Counted from the stretch's first letter, positions 9,001-16,576 are shown. The stretch is DNA of 17,500 nt from Rhodospirillales bacterium (GCA_016776705.1 JADHSW010000039.1:1-17500); one strand, 5' to 3'. Made by a program: numbers and translations. Notes: generated by a model from the sequence alone, not told the origin.

Positions 9001-9493
9001 AGGACGCCTTCAGCATCACTGGATAGCCGACTTCCAAAGCCATTTTGCGGATCTCGGACATGTCTTCGGGCAACGGGCCGCTCGCCGGCATGACTGGCGT
9101 CCCGGCCTTGACCGCTATCTGGCGCGCCGACACCTTGTTGCCCAGTGAGCGCATGACCTCCGGTGTTGGGCCGACAAACGAAATGCCGTTTTCGGCGCAA
9201 GCCTCGGCGAACTCGGGGTTTTCTGACAGGAAACCATAACCCGGATGAACTGCATCACAGCCCGCCTGCACTGCAACACGGATCATCTCGTCGATGCTCA
9301 GGTAAGCTTTGACCGGTCCCATCCCTTCGCCAATGCGGTAACTCTCGTCAGACTTGAAGCGATGAAGCGACAGCTTGTCCTCTTCCGCATAAACTGCAAC
9401 GGTCTTCAGGCCTAGCTCATTGGCCGCGCGAAATACCCGAATGGCAATCTCACCACGGTTGGCGACAAGCACTTTATTGAGTTTCTTCTTCAT
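6044..9493 (-). CDS. pyc: Pyruvate carboxylase
   Basis: This is an ATP- and biotin-dependent enzyme converting pyruvate and bicarbonate to oxaloacetate, the anaplerotic entry to the TCA cycle and gluconeogenesis. At 1149 residues it is the normal single-chain form. Domain order: biotin carboxylase (about 1-460; KVLVANRGEIAIRVFRA, glycine-rich ATP loop GGGGRGMRV, FIEVNPRIQVEHTVTE); carboxyltransferase (about 530-800; MRDGHQSLLATRMRT, KDMAGLCKP, metal-binding HFHTHDTSG, DAAMDSFSGLTSQP); PC C-terminal region; biotinyl domain (about 1080-1149) with EAMKMET, the biotinylated Lys being K1114, 35 residues from the end. All active-site signatures look intact. ATG 9493 gives the classic MKKKLNKVLVANRGE start. 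The upstream ribosome site is only moderate (GGGGA). The gene stands alone and is convergent with the molybdoenzyme operon. No regulatory element was recognised. Confidence 0.98.
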   Translation of the reverse strand: MKKKLNKVLVANRGEIAIRVFRAANELGLKTVAVYAEEDKLSLHRFKSDESYRIGEGMGPVKAYLSIDEMIRVAVQAGCDAVHPGYGFLSENPEFAEACAENGISFVGPTPEVMRSLGNKVSARQIAVKAGTPVMPASGPLPEDMSEIRKMALEVGYPVMLKASWGGGGRGMRVIDSEDMLEKEVTAGRREAESAFGNGEVYLEKLVRRARHVEVQLLGDKYGTLVHLFERDCTVQRRNQKVVERAPAEYLDDKQREDLCQAALRLARSAGYECAGTAEFLMDVDSGKFYFIEVNPRIQVEHTVTEEITGIDIVKAQIRIAAGGRIGHLEETGVPCQEDIRLICHALQCRVTTEDPEANFIPDYGRINVYRSATGFGVRLDGGTAYTGAVITRYYDSLLEKVTCRGSSPDEARIRMDRALREFRIRGVATNLAFVENLINHPTFKAAAYTTRFIDETPELFHFPKRRDRATRILNFIGEVIVNGNPEVAGRKVPEAHPPAKVPEHDIGAPPKGTRDLLNDLGAEGFSNWMKDQKQALITDTTMRDGHQSLLATRMRTYDMVRVAASYAHLLPNLFSLECWGGATFDVSMRFLKECPWDRLRQLRQHIPNVLFQMLLRGANGVGYANYPDNVVQAFVKQAADSGIDVFRVFDSLNWVENMRVSMDAVLESGKLLEGAICYTGNLMDPKRPKYNLDYYIKMARELKSAGCHIIGIKDMAGLCKPPAIRLLVEAVKAETDLPVHFHTHDTSGIAAASVLAAVEAGVDAIDAAMDSFSGLTSQPNLGSIVEALRDTDRDSGIDPTIVRQFSNYWEFVRKDYRGFESDLRFGASEVYLHEMPGGQFTNLKEQARSMGLEERWHEVAETYAEVNQMFGDIVKVTPSSKVVGDMALSMVSAGLTRQQVEDPSREVAFPESVVSLFHGDLGQPPGGFPRALQDKVLKGGSPITVRPGASVPAADLANLKVEAEHKVERHITDEELQSYLMYPKVFEDYALHRSRYGPVETLPTPVFFYGMEPGQEISVDIEPGKTLNILCIAVGESDEEGLVKVFFELNGQPRSVRIENTTVAATVVRHPQAEEGNPDDVPSPMPGVISSVAVTEGQKISSGDLLLTIEAMKMETALHADRDGTIKHIAVQPGTKVDAKDLLIKYGA

Positions 9494-10086
9494 TGTTTCC
9501 CCGGAGAAAATATCAGGAAGTGCAAATTCGTTGTAGAGTTCAATCTCACTTAACTCCTCACGCCTTAATCACTTCAATTCGGAACGTAACCACTATAATC
9601 GCTAATTCTCCAAATTAAACCACACCTCCGGGTTGGATGAATGACGGCGCATGGCTACCCTAAAATCGGTGCTGAATATCAATTAGTGAAGCCAAAGATT
9701 TGATAACGGCGCAATTTCAGGCAGGATTTCGGTAGGCTGGCGATATGAACGACACGGTTTTGGCCGCATGTCTCGCCCTGATCAAGAAGATCATCATGCC
9801 GCTTCATATATCCCTATTGCGATTTAAATTTACTCCGGTTTATAGGCAGCGGCCTTAAAATAATTTCCGCAATCTTGCCCTAAGAAGGCATCGAGTTTTG
9901 AGTAGTCCATTTCGATGGGATTGAAATCGGGAGAATGCTGCGGTAGATATGACAACCTTGCTCCGTTCGCCTCAATCGCACAGCTTCCTCGGCCGAGTGG
10001 CGGAAATTTGCGGCTTGAGAATTGTTGGCCAGGGGGCGGCCCTACTTCCTGATCTGAAAAAGCCGCTGTGCGGATTGAGCAGGCAA
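9494..10086. other. Gene-poor interval upstream of pyc
   Basis: These 593 bases hold no intact gene. The part next to pyc (9494 to about 9700) must contain its promoter. The only candidate -10 is TATAGT on the - strand (9592-9597), about 100 bases before the ATG and without a convincing -35 partner. The part next to the UxaA-family gene holds the transposase remnant at 9830-9979. Between them (about 9700-9829) nothing was recognised. Confidence 0.5.
9830..9979 (-). pseudogene. IS630-family transposase remnant (C-terminal end)
   Basis: Reading the - strand gives 49 codons and a stop. The translation begins AIEANGARLSYLPQHSPDFN, continues PIEMDYSKLDAFL, and ends with a CGNYFKAAAYKPE-like tail. 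This matches from memory the end of IS630-type DDE transposases: the (I/L)E.-.GA.L..LPPYSPDFNPIE block with the catalytic Glu, followed at the very end by a (C)ANYFRAAGY segment. The roughly 30-35 residues normally between these blocks are missing, so the gene carries an internal in-frame deletion. The 5' part is absent or beyond recognition past about 9980, where a short AVR-like stretch in another frame hints at further decay. No terminal inverted repeats were found. It is non-functional. Confidence 0.75.
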
Positions 10087-11601
10087 TTACATTTGGGCGC
10101 CGATTTGCCAGGGGACAAATTCATTGTCTCCGAAGTCGTTGATTTCTGACTTCGTTTGCTCGCCACTGGCGACCCTGACTATTGTCTCGAAAATTTCTAC
10201 TCCCATTTCCTGCAGGGTATGCGATCCATCGACAATTCCTCCGCAGTTGATGTCCATATCATCTGACATACGCTGATACATTTCAGTATTGGTGGCGATT
10301 TTCAAGGACGGCACGGGTTTGTTGCCATAAACCGAACCCCGGCCTGTCGTAAAACAGATCAGGTTGCAGCCCGACGCCACCTGTCCGGTCAACGAGCAGG
10401 GGTCGTAACCAGGGCTGTCGACGAAGACGAGCCCTTTTGCTGTTATTGGTTCGGCGTACTCGTAGACTCCGTTCAGGTTGGTTGAGCCGGCCTTGGCGAC
10501 GGCGCCCAATGATTTTTCAAGAATCGTCGTTAGACCACCGGCCTTGTTGCCCGGTGTCGGGTTGTTGTTCATGGCGCTGTTATTTCGCTCGGCGTAGGAT
10601 TCCCACCACCGGATCATGGCGATCAGTTTTTCGCCGATTTCAGGGGTCGCCGCCCGGCGTGTCAGCAAGTGTTCTGCGCCGTAAATTTCGGGCGTTTCCC
10701 CCAGTGCCGCCGTCCCACCGTGTCGAACCAGCTCGTCTACAGCCAATCCAAGCGCCGGGTTGGCCGTAATGCCTGAATAACCGTCAGAGCCGCCGCATTG
10801 CAGGGCAACATTCAACTCACCAAGCGGCGCTGGTTCGCGCCTGATATCGTTCGCCAGCGGCAGGACGTTCTCAAGCCAATCCAGTGCCCGCGCCACCGTC
10901 TTTTGGGTGCCGCCGGAGTCTTGAATGGTCATGTTTTCAACAAGGCTGCCCTTCTGGGGGCTAATTTCGTCCATCATGTGGGAAATCTGGTTGGTCTCGC
11001 AGCCAAGGCCCAAAAGCAGCACAGCGGCGAAATTGGGATGGTTGGCGAAACCTTTCATGGTTCGCTGCAACATGGCGAACTGGTCGTCGTCCGTGGCCAC
11101 ACAACAACCAGCACCGTGGGTCAGGGGGACAATACCGTCAATGTTGGGAAAGGCGGCTAAAAGGTTTCTTTTTTCAACTTCCCGGGCAATATGCCTGGCG
11201 ACGGTCGCCGAGCAATTCACCGACGTAACAATGCCAATATAGTTACGTGTGCCGATGCGGCCATTTTTTCGACGGTAGCCCATAAACTGTATTCTTTGGG
11301 ACTCAGGGATGTAGTTGGTTTCCTGCACATCGGCCGAGTACCCATAATCGCGGTCAAACTCGGCCATTGCCACATTATTGCTGTGGACATGGTCACCAGC
11401 TTCAATATCGTTGGAAGCATATCCAATGATCTGGCCATATTTGACAACCGGCGCACCGGAAGCAATCGGGGACAAGGCCATCTTGTGGCCCTTGGGAATA
11501 TCGGCACGCGCGCTCACCCCGTATTGGGATGCGTTTGAGCCCGTGCTGATTTCATAGATCGCGACCCCGACATTGTCGGCTTTATTGAGGCGAATAATCA
11601 T
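10087..11601 (-). CDS. UxaA-family (altronate/galactarate-type) dehydratase
   Basis: This is a 504-residue member of the UxaA/GarD family, iron-dependent dehydratases of sugar acids such as D-altronate or galactarate. The related SuyAB pair instead eliminates sulfite from sulfolactate. The N-terminal 90 residues form a SAF-type domain (start MIIRLNKADNVGVAIYEI, with IPKGHKMAL and GDHVHSNNV). From about 105 comes the main UxaA domain: GYRRKNGRIGTRNYIGIVTSVNCSA, THGAGCC, LLLGLGCETNQ, LQCGGSDGYSGITANPA and TTGRGSVYGN are conserved family segments with several likely metal-ligand cysteines. Both domains are on one chain, as in UxaA and unlike split SuyA/SuyB. ATG 11601 is preceded by GGGAGA. No oxidoreductase, isomerase or transporter of a hexuronate pathway is adjacent, so the substrate is unassigned. 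Confidence 0.9.
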   Translation of the reverse strand: MIIRLNKADNVGVAIYEISTGSNASQYGVSARADIPKGHKMALSPIASGAPVVKYGQIIGYASNDIEAGDHVHSNNVAMAEFDRDYGYSADVQETNYIPESQRIQFMGYRRKNGRIGTRNYIGIVTSVNCSATVARHIAREVEKRNLLAAFPNIDGIVPLTHGAGCCVATDDDQFAMLQRTMKGFANHPNFAAVLLLGLGCETNQISHMMDEISPQKGSLVENMTIQDSGGTQKTVARALDWLENVLPLANDIRREPAPLGELNVALQCGGSDGYSGITANPALGLAVDELVRHGGTAALGETPEIYGAEHLLTRRAATPEIGEKLIAMIRWWESYAERNNSAMNNNPTPGNKAGGLTTILEKSLGAVAKAGSTNLNGVYEYAEPITAKGLVFVDSPGYDPCSLTGQVASGCNLICFTTGRGSVYGNKPVPSLKIATNTEMYQRMSDDMDINCGGIVDGSHTLQEMGVEIFETIVRVASGEQTKSEINDFGDNEFVPWQIGAQM

Positions 11602-11746
11602 GCCCTCTGTCTCCCGGAAATATCATTGATAAACCACAATATGCCCATGGCACGGGGAAGTGAAAGGGCTTCTTTTTGGTGACTATACCGAAAATCGAAG
11701 CAACCTGCATAAGACAAGATGTAGCGGGTTAAAAAACAGGGGTCTT

Positions 11747-12133
11747 CTATACGTCCGTCGTCCCAGTTGTTCCCTGAAAGCCTTTATCAGAAACTTCCGC
11801 ACCGGGGCAATCGGTGAAGCGGGCGTGTTCCAAAGATATCGGGTAACGACGGCATACCTGGGGGCGCCATTGGTAAATCCGGCAGTAGTATTGTTCCCGT
11901 CCGGGAAATTTCCTGATCCATTTACAACGTGTCGTTTGTTTTCTGGCTGAAAACGAAAGCCACAGATCGGCCGTTCGTTGCCCGGTTTTCCCGTGAATGG
12001 TGACGTAGGCAAGAAGGTGGGGAGCATTCTTTTCCCACATTTCAATGTCGCTTTCCACGGCTTGTAGCTGCGAAGCCCCTTCAAGGCAGCATTTTCCGCA
12101 ACTTGTGCACTCGAATCCGGGAATGTCACTCAT
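11747..12133 (-). CDS. YkgJ-family CxxCxxCC cysteine-cluster protein
   Basis: This is a 128-residue protein of the YkgJ family, putative zinc/iron-binding proteins whose biochemical role is mostly unknown. The hallmark CTSCGKCC (residues 9-16) is near the N-terminus. Further cysteines follow in CKWI, YYCRIYQWRPQVCRRYP and DCPG, the usual second half of the metal site. No signal peptide or membrane segment is seen. ATG 12133 (MSDIPGFEC) was chosen because the frame upstream of it has no family-like residues, but no good ribosome site precedes it. A TATACT box on the - strand about 40 bases upstream is a possible -10. The gene is divergent from the small gene at 12241 and 145 bases upstream of the UxaA-family gene on the same strand. 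A functional link to either is not evident. Confidence 0.8.
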   Translation of the reverse strand: MSDIPGFECTSCGKCCLEGASQLQAVESDIEMWEKNAPHLLAYVTIHGKTGQRTADLWLSFSARKQTTRCKWIRKFPGREQYYCRIYQWRPQVCRRYPISLEHARFTDCPGAEVSDKGFQGTTGTTDV

Positions 12134-12240
12134 TTGCGACGGAGCCTTTTTGTCATTGTCAACAGGATGAGAGTATACACCATACGAGCACGGCGGTACT
12201 CTGGCGAAACAGTTGACATGACAATCAGGCAGGCCTCGCA

Positions 12241-12543
12241 ATGACAACAGACAAACCGCAACAAGCAGCAAGCATGATGTTCGCTAACGATATCATCAAT
12301 CTGGCGAATGCCAGCCTTGAGAAAGGGCTGGCGGTTGAAGAACTGGCCGAGGGAATGCGCCACGCGGCGGCGAATTTCTCGGCCTATTGTTTCTTCCGTA
12401 CGGAACAATCGCCCAAGGACCCAAATGATACTGTCGAAAATTTTGTAAAGTTTTTCGAGTATTACCTGGATGTCCACAATCCCAAGGAAGACCCAGCCCA
12501 AGGTTTGGCCCAGACAATCGCCCAGGCCAAGAGTGAACTTTAG
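12241..12543 (+). CDS. Small conserved-looking protein of unknown function (100 aa, perhaps DUF3144-like)
   Basis: This is a 100-residue soluble, mostly helical, acidic protein with no signal peptide, membrane segment or metal-binding motif. The pattern of an N-terminal INLAN segment followed by a helix ending in AAANFSAYCFF resembles, from memory, DUF3144 proteins. That resemblance is weak and is offered only as a lead. ATG 12241 has a poor ribosome binding site; ATG 12274 is an alternative that would remove 11 residues. It is transcribed divergently from the YkgJ-type gene, with 107 bases between them, and ends in a terminator-like hairpin shared with the end of the convergent MFS gene. Codon use is unremarkable for the region, which supports a real gene. 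Confidence 0.65.
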   Translation: MTTDKPQQAASMMFANDIINLANASLEKGLAVEELAEGMRHAAANFSAYCFFRTEQSPKDPNDTVENFVKFFEYYLDVHNPKEDPAQGLAQTIAQAKSEL

Positions 12544-12687
12544 TCAGGCTGCGTGGTGGCGGTGCTGAGCGATCAGATCCATATGACGATGATCCGTACT
12601 GAAGTCCTTCCTCATTGGAATCCAGAAGATGCTGTATGTGCGTTGGATGGGCACAATTGGTTTTGCAGTAGTTCGGTCCCGACGCGG

Positions 12688-12714
12688 CCGCCTGTTTATC
12701 CGGGCGGTGTTTTT
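12688..12714 (+). terminator. Possible rho-independent terminator of the small gene
   Basis: A GC-only stem CCGCC (12688-12692) / GGCGG (12703-12707) with a 10-base loop is followed by TGTTTTT. The stem is short (5 bp, plus one G-T pair), so this is a weak call. It overlaps the stop codon and last codons of the MFS gene running the other way. Confidence 0.35.
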
Positions 12715-13943
12715 GGGTTGATACGCGGCAAGACAAACGCCACAAGACCAGCCGCGAAAATGATGTAAGCCGTGCAATAGAGCGCAATAACCTCAATAGA
12801 CAAACCGGCATCGATAGCCAATCCCATGATCGGTGGCGACAGGGCCGTTGAAAGCACCATAAGGGCAGTGCCCATGGCCTTGATGGCCCCTAAATGGGCG
12901 ATGCCATAGGTTTCAGCCCATATTGCCCCGTGGACCACGCCGACGGAACCAGCCGAAAGCCCCATAAAGGCCATGAAGGCCGCGCCCGTCCAGGGTGCGT
13001 CAAGGAAGGCGATGAAACCCAGGCCTATGACCGTCGGTAGCAGATAGAAGCGCATCATTTTGCGGGCGTCGAAGCGGTCAACCAGAATGCCCGTCAACAG
13101 GGCGGACAGGGTCTGGCTAATGGCGTAAATGACAAAGAAGCTGGCGAACACGCTCAGGCTCCAGCCCTTGCTTTCGGTAAGGTGGACCTGATGAAAAAAG
13201 AACCCGGTGCCAATGAAGCTGAGCGCCAGGAAACTGGGCAGCATGATATAAAACCGCACGTCACCAAGTACCTGTGCTCGCGTCCAACCGCTCAGTTCCA
13301 TACGCGCCCCTGCGGTGCGTGTGTGCTCCTCCAGTTTTGTCTGGCGCTCCCCATGGCCCTTAAGCAGCCACAGCATGAACGGAACCAGCGCCACCAATAA
13401 TACGAAGCCAATGCCCGCCCACATTTGCCGCCAGCCCACGGTGGCGATCAGGGCAACTGCAAGGGTGGGAAACAGGGCTTCGCCCAATGGGTATCCCATG
13501 GAAGCGATGCTTAAGGCCTTGCCCCGGTGGCTGTCAAAATAACGCGCCATGGAAACGGTGGAGATGTGGGAAAGCAGTCCTTGCCCCGTGAAACGCAGGG
13601 CAAAAATAACCGGCACCAGCCATATGGCCCCGCCGACACTGGCCATGCCAAGACAGGCAAGCGCCAGACCTGCGCAAACCACACTGGTATATGGACGCAA
13701 ATCGATATCGTCGATTTTACGACCGGCCCAAATCAACAATCCGGCGCTGGCAAGGGTGGCGCACGAATAAATCAGGCCAAAATCACCATGGCTTAAGCCG
13801 AATGCGTCGCGGATGTCGGCGCTGGACAATGCGATGAAATAGGTTTGCCCAAACGACGAAAAGAACGCCGCAAAAAAACCGAATGCGAGAAAACGCGGGC
13901 TGACGAAAAGGAAGGGGGTAATGTTCATGGGCGGATCATGCAT
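12696..13943 (-). CDS. Major facilitator superfamily transporter
   Basis: This is a 415-residue inner-membrane secondary transporter with about 12 hydrophobic helices in two halves, separated by a charged loop near residues 195-225 (KGHGERQTKLEEHTR). MFS signatures visible include the loop 2-3 region WAGRKIDDIDLRPY, a degenerate form of the G-x3-D-R/K motif. Helix 4 and loop 4-5 contain ALRFTGQGLLSHISTVSMARYF and HRGKALSIASMGYPLGEA, common in this superfamily. The second half repeats the loop as GILVDRFDARKMM. The substrate cannot be deduced. ATG 13943 is the longest start and ATG 13928 (MNITPFLF) is equally possible; neither has a clear ribosome site. It is divergent from the SulP gene, with a 207-base shared upstream region containing a dyad at 13999-14017. 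Confidence 0.9.
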   Translation of the reverse strand: MHDPPMNITPFLFVSPRFLAFGFFAAFFSSFGQTYFIALSSADIRDAFGLSHGDFGLIYSCATLASAGLLIWAGRKIDDIDLRPYTSVVCAGLALACLGMASVGGAIWLVPVIFALRFTGQGLLSHISTVSMARYFDSHRGKALSIASMGYPLGEALFPTLAVALIATVGWRQMWAGIGFVLLVALVPFMLWLLKGHGERQTKLEEHTRTAGARMELSGWTRAQVLGDVRFYIMLPSFLALSFIGTGFFFHQVHLTESKGWSLSVFASFFVIYAISQTLSALLTGILVDRFDARKMMRFYLLPTVIGLGFIAFLDAPWTGAAFMAFMGLSAGSVGVVHGAIWAETYGIAHLGAIKAMGTALMVLSTALSPPIMGLAIDAGLSIEVIALYCTAYIIFAAGLVAFVLPRINPKTPPG

Positions 13944-13998
13944 TTCGCGTGAAGCAGGTCAAAGGAAATGCTGCCGTCCTTGCACAAACCTGACCCGA

Positions 13999-14027
13999 TT
14001 CAAGGCATGACCTTGAACAGAATTCAA
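13999..14027. promoter_or_regulatory. Overlapping dyads in the MFS/SulP divergent region
   Basis: TTCAAGG (13999-14005) and CCTTGAA (14011-14017) form a perfect 7-bp inverted repeat with a 5-base spacer. The TTGAA of the second arm also pairs with a third half-site, TTCAA (14023-14027), again 5 bases away. Three alternating half-sites spaced evenly suggest an operator for a dimeric regulator acting on one or both divergent genes. It is not a FNR site (TTGAT-N4-ATCAA). The regulator is unknown. Confidence 0.4.
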
Positions 14028-14045
14028 TGGCTTTACCATAATCTT

Positions 14046-14074
14046 TTGATGTTTGCCTGTTCCCCGCATTTATA
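14046..14074 (+). promoter_or_regulatory. Possible sigma-70 promoter of the SulP gene
   Basis: TTGATG (14046-14051) and TTTATA (14069-14074) are 17 bases apart, about 75 bases before the TTG start and just downstream of the dyads. Both boxes deviate from consensus, so confidence is low. Confidence 0.3.
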
Positions 14075-14137
14075 TAGGATGACCCATGGTCGTTTTGGCT
14101 TATAAAAATTAAAAATTAGAATACCAGCGACTTAACG

Positions 14138-14153
14138 AGGGGGGTAATTCTTG
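14138..14153 (+). promoter_or_regulatory. Strong Shine-Dalgarno with TTG start for the SulP gene
   Basis: AGGGGGG (14138-14144) lies six bases before TTG 14151-14153. No in-frame ATG exists nearby upstream, and the next in-frame candidate (GTG 14181) lacks a ribosome site. This decides the start of the SulP gene. Confidence 0.7.
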
Positions 14154-16526
14154 CATAAACAATTAAGGGCGCTTCTTAACGTGAAACCGTTGAGGGCGAA
14201 TGAGGTTCGCTCGGAAATTACAGGTGGTTTCGTCGGCTCTCTGATTTCCCTGCCGCAAAGCATTGGTTTGGGAATTATTGCCTTTGCGCCGCTTGGAAAA
14301 GAATATCTGGGCGTTGGCATTTTCGCAGCGGTTATGAGTTCAATCATCATAGCAGCAATGTCGGCCTTCTTTGGCGGCAGCCAGGGCATTATTTCCGGCG
14401 TCAGAGCCTCAGTCATAATCATCTTCGCTTCCGTGCTTACAAAATTACTGGCATCGGATATTTTCGTTCCCGGACTAACAGGAAACACACACCTGATTTT
14501 GCTTCTTGCTTTTCTGGTTCTGTTCGCTGCCGGTGCCCTTCAAATTGCCTTAGGGGCTTTTCGTCTCGGGCGAGTAGTCGAAAGTATGCCCCAGGCCATT
14601 CTCGCGGGGTTTATCAATGCGGCAGCGCTTATCATTATTATCGGACAAGTCAAAAGTATCCTTGCTATTCCCGGTGATGTCTCATTGTTTGCGATCCTTG
14701 ACTATATAGGGCCAGACTCCATGGCTCCGATTGGCCTCGCGGCTGTGACTGTCGGGGCGATTGTCCTGGGAGAGAAATTCCTGCCGCGCATTCCCGGCAT
14801 TCTGAGTGGTGGCGTCGTTGGTGTCCTGGCCTATTATCTGGTGCTGGGAAGCGGAGTAAACATCGATCTGGGCGGCACCATTCCACAGATTTCATTTAGT
14901 GATATCTCGCTTGAGCCACTGAGTAATTTTTTCGGCTTTGCAGCGTCTTCCACAAGTGCGCTTATCCACGGGTCGGACGTGATTGAGTGGGGGCAATTCG
15001 TGATCAAAACGGATGCCCTTCCGACACTTTTTGCTATCCTGATTCCTGCCATAATTACCGTCGCCGTTCTGCAATCCCTGGATACCTTGTTCACCATAGT
15101 GAGCTGGGACGAAATGACCCAACAACGATCAAATGCCAATCGGGAATTGGTGGTCGAAGGTCTGGGAACCCTGGTTTGTAGCAGTCTTGGCCTTTTAAGC
15201 AGTGCAGGGTCCATGGCTAGAACCAGGGCGAGTTATCGAGCAGGAGGAAAAACAGCCTGGGCGGTGATTTTTTCATCTGCCTTTTTGATGATTATGGTTT
15301 TTGCTCTGGCACCATTCGTTCAGTTAATTCCCAAAGTCGTCGTGTCTGCTGTTTTATTTATCATCGCCTATGATCTGTTCGACAGATGGTCCCTGGCCCT
15401 GGTTAAAAAATTTGTTCTTGGTTCGTGGGCATCGCGAAAGGTGATTTCGACGGACCTATTTAACATTTCGCTTGTCATTGTAATTGCCCTTACCATCGGG
15501 TTTATTGAGGCCGTGGGTGCTGGTCTTTGCGTCGCTATTCTTGAATTCCTTTTACGCATGAGCCGTTCCCCTATCCGCCGGGTCTTGCACGGAAACCTGC
15601 TACATTCTCACCTGCAGAGAGATGAACACGCCCAAAACCTGTTAAGCCGTTTTGGATCGGCAATTGTGATACTTGAGCTGGAAGGGTCTTTTTTCTTCGG
15701 ATCGGCCAAAAAAATTGAACACAAGGTCGATGGTTTGATCGCGCAGGGCGCGCGTCACGTTATCCTTGATCTAAAGCGGGTCAAGGATATCGACAGCACT
15801 GCAGTACGCACCCTGGCGCGACTTTACCGAAGGATGGCCCAGCTGGGGGGAAGTCTCTCTATCAGCTATGTTCACCGGGAACGGCGCACGCGTAATAGCG
15901 ATCAAAATGGGGAAGAACGCCGCCGAAATGCATCTAATCGTAATAATTGGTGCAAGTTCGATCAGTTCGATGGCTTGACCAGCATTGGAGAGGACAATTT
16001 TTTTGATGATACGGATAGCGCTCTTAGGGTTTGTGAAACCCGCCTGTTGCTTGAAAAAGCCGTCAATGAGCGATTGGTTGAGTTTCGAGGGGCAGAGTGG
16101 CCAGCTATCCTCCAGGGATTAGGCAGAGAACAGGTTAAAGGCATACGAGCACTCGCCGAGCGACGGCTTTACCCGACTGGCTCGGAAGTTTTTTGTCAGG
16201 GCGGCCAGGGTGATTCCGTTTTTTTTCTCACTCGTGGAAAAATGGACGTCACCCTCTACGTCAATAATTCGGGCCGGAAAATTAGAGTCAGTACTTTGAG
16301 CCCCGGATCGGTGTTCGGGGAAATGGCCTATTTAGACCCGATGCCCCGTTCAGCGACGATTACTGCTGTCGAGGATTGTGTGTGCTACAGCCTGACAGCT
16401 GCCCAGTTGGCGCGATTGGTAAGCGATGAACCCCGGATTGCAATCACGTTGTTCAAAAACATGAACCTGATTTTCACGAAACGCTTACGTGCGGCAAACC
16501 TGGCAATCATGGAGCTGGAAAGTTAA
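14151..16526 (+). CDS. SulP-family anion transporter with STAS and C-terminal cyclic-nucleotide-binding domain
   Basis: This is a 791-residue inner-membrane transporter of the SulP (SLC26-like) family, which moves sulfate, bicarbonate or other anions. The transport core (about 1-480) has many hydrophobic helices and the SulP signatures GGFVGSLISLPQSIGLGIIA near the start and the GxxxxSxGSMARTRASYRAGG region near 350. A STAS domain (about 495-640) is recognisable by VILELEGSFFFGSAKKIE and VILDLKRVKDIDSTAVRTL. It is interrupted by a polar insertion rich in Arg and Asn (about 575-605). The last 130 residues form a cNMP-binding domain with the cassette FGEMAYLDPMPRSATI near 721-736. Transport may therefore be gated by a cyclic nucleotide, though binding is inferred only from the fold. 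Translation starts at TTG with a strong ribosome site. A perfect hairpin follows the stop directly. The substrate is unassigned. Confidence 0.9.
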   Translation: MHKQLRALLNVKPLRANEVRSEITGGFVGSLISLPQSIGLGIIAFAPLGKEYLGVGIFAAVMSSIIIAAMSAFFGGSQGIISGVRASVIIIFASVLTKLLASDIFVPGLTGNTHLILLLAFLVLFAAGALQIALGAFRLGRVVESMPQAILAGFINAAALIIIIGQVKSILAIPGDVSLFAILDYIGPDSMAPIGLAAVTVGAIVLGEKFLPRIPGILSGGVVGVLAYYLVLGSGVNIDLGGTIPQISFSDISLEPLSNFFGFAASSTSALIHGSDVIEWGQFVIKTDALPTLFAILIPAIITVAVLQSLDTLFTIVSWDEMTQQRSNANRELVVEGLGTLVCSSLGLLSSAGSMARTRASYRAGGKTAWAVIFSSAFLMIMVFALAPFVQLIPKVVVSAVLFIIAYDLFDRWSLALVKKFVLGSWASRKVISTDLFNISLVIVIALTIGFIEAVGAGLCVAILEFLLRMSRSPIRRVLHGNLLHSHLQRDEHAQNLLSRFGSAIVILELEGSFFFGSAKKIEHKVDGLIAQGARHVILDLKRVKDIDSTAVRTLARLYRRMAQLGGSLSISYVHRERRTRNSDQNGEERRRNASNRNNWCKFDQFDGLTSIGEDNFFDDTDSALRVCETRLLLEKAVNERLVEFRGAEWPAILQGLGREQVKGIRALAERRLYPTGSEVFCQGGQGDSVFFLTRGKMDVTLYVNNSGRKIRVSTLSPGSVFGEMAYLDPMPRSATITAVEDCVCYSLTAAQLARLVSDEPRIAITLFKNMNLIFTKRLRAANLAIMELES

Positions 16527-16551
16527 TATCTGCGGATAGACCCCGCAGATA
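16527..16551. terminator. Perfect 9-bp hairpin directly after the SulP stop codon
   Basis: TATCTGCGG (16527-16535) and CCGCAGATA (16543-16551) pair perfectly around a 7-base loop, beginning at the base after the stop codon. No T-tract follows on the + strand, so it is not a standard rho-independent terminator. It may terminate with help or protect the mRNA 3' end. Confidence 0.5.
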
Positions 16552-16576
16552 ATAACAACCCAGGAATCTAACAATG

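Noticed and set aside
9745..9858. 37-codon + strand frame beginning MNDTVLAACLALIKK
   Set aside because: It is short, runs into the transposase remnant and has no recognisable similarity. It could be a gene stump cut by the insertion, but nothing supports this.
11683..12129. 148-codon - strand frame overlapping the YkgJ-type gene
   Set aside because: The overlapping frame with CTSCGKCC is the clear family match; this frame lacks any conserved motif.
12134..12271. 46-codon upstream extension of the YkgJ-type frame
   Set aside because: The extra residues are unlike the family and would overlap the start of the divergent gene; the start at 12133 places the cysteine cluster at the usual N-terminal position.
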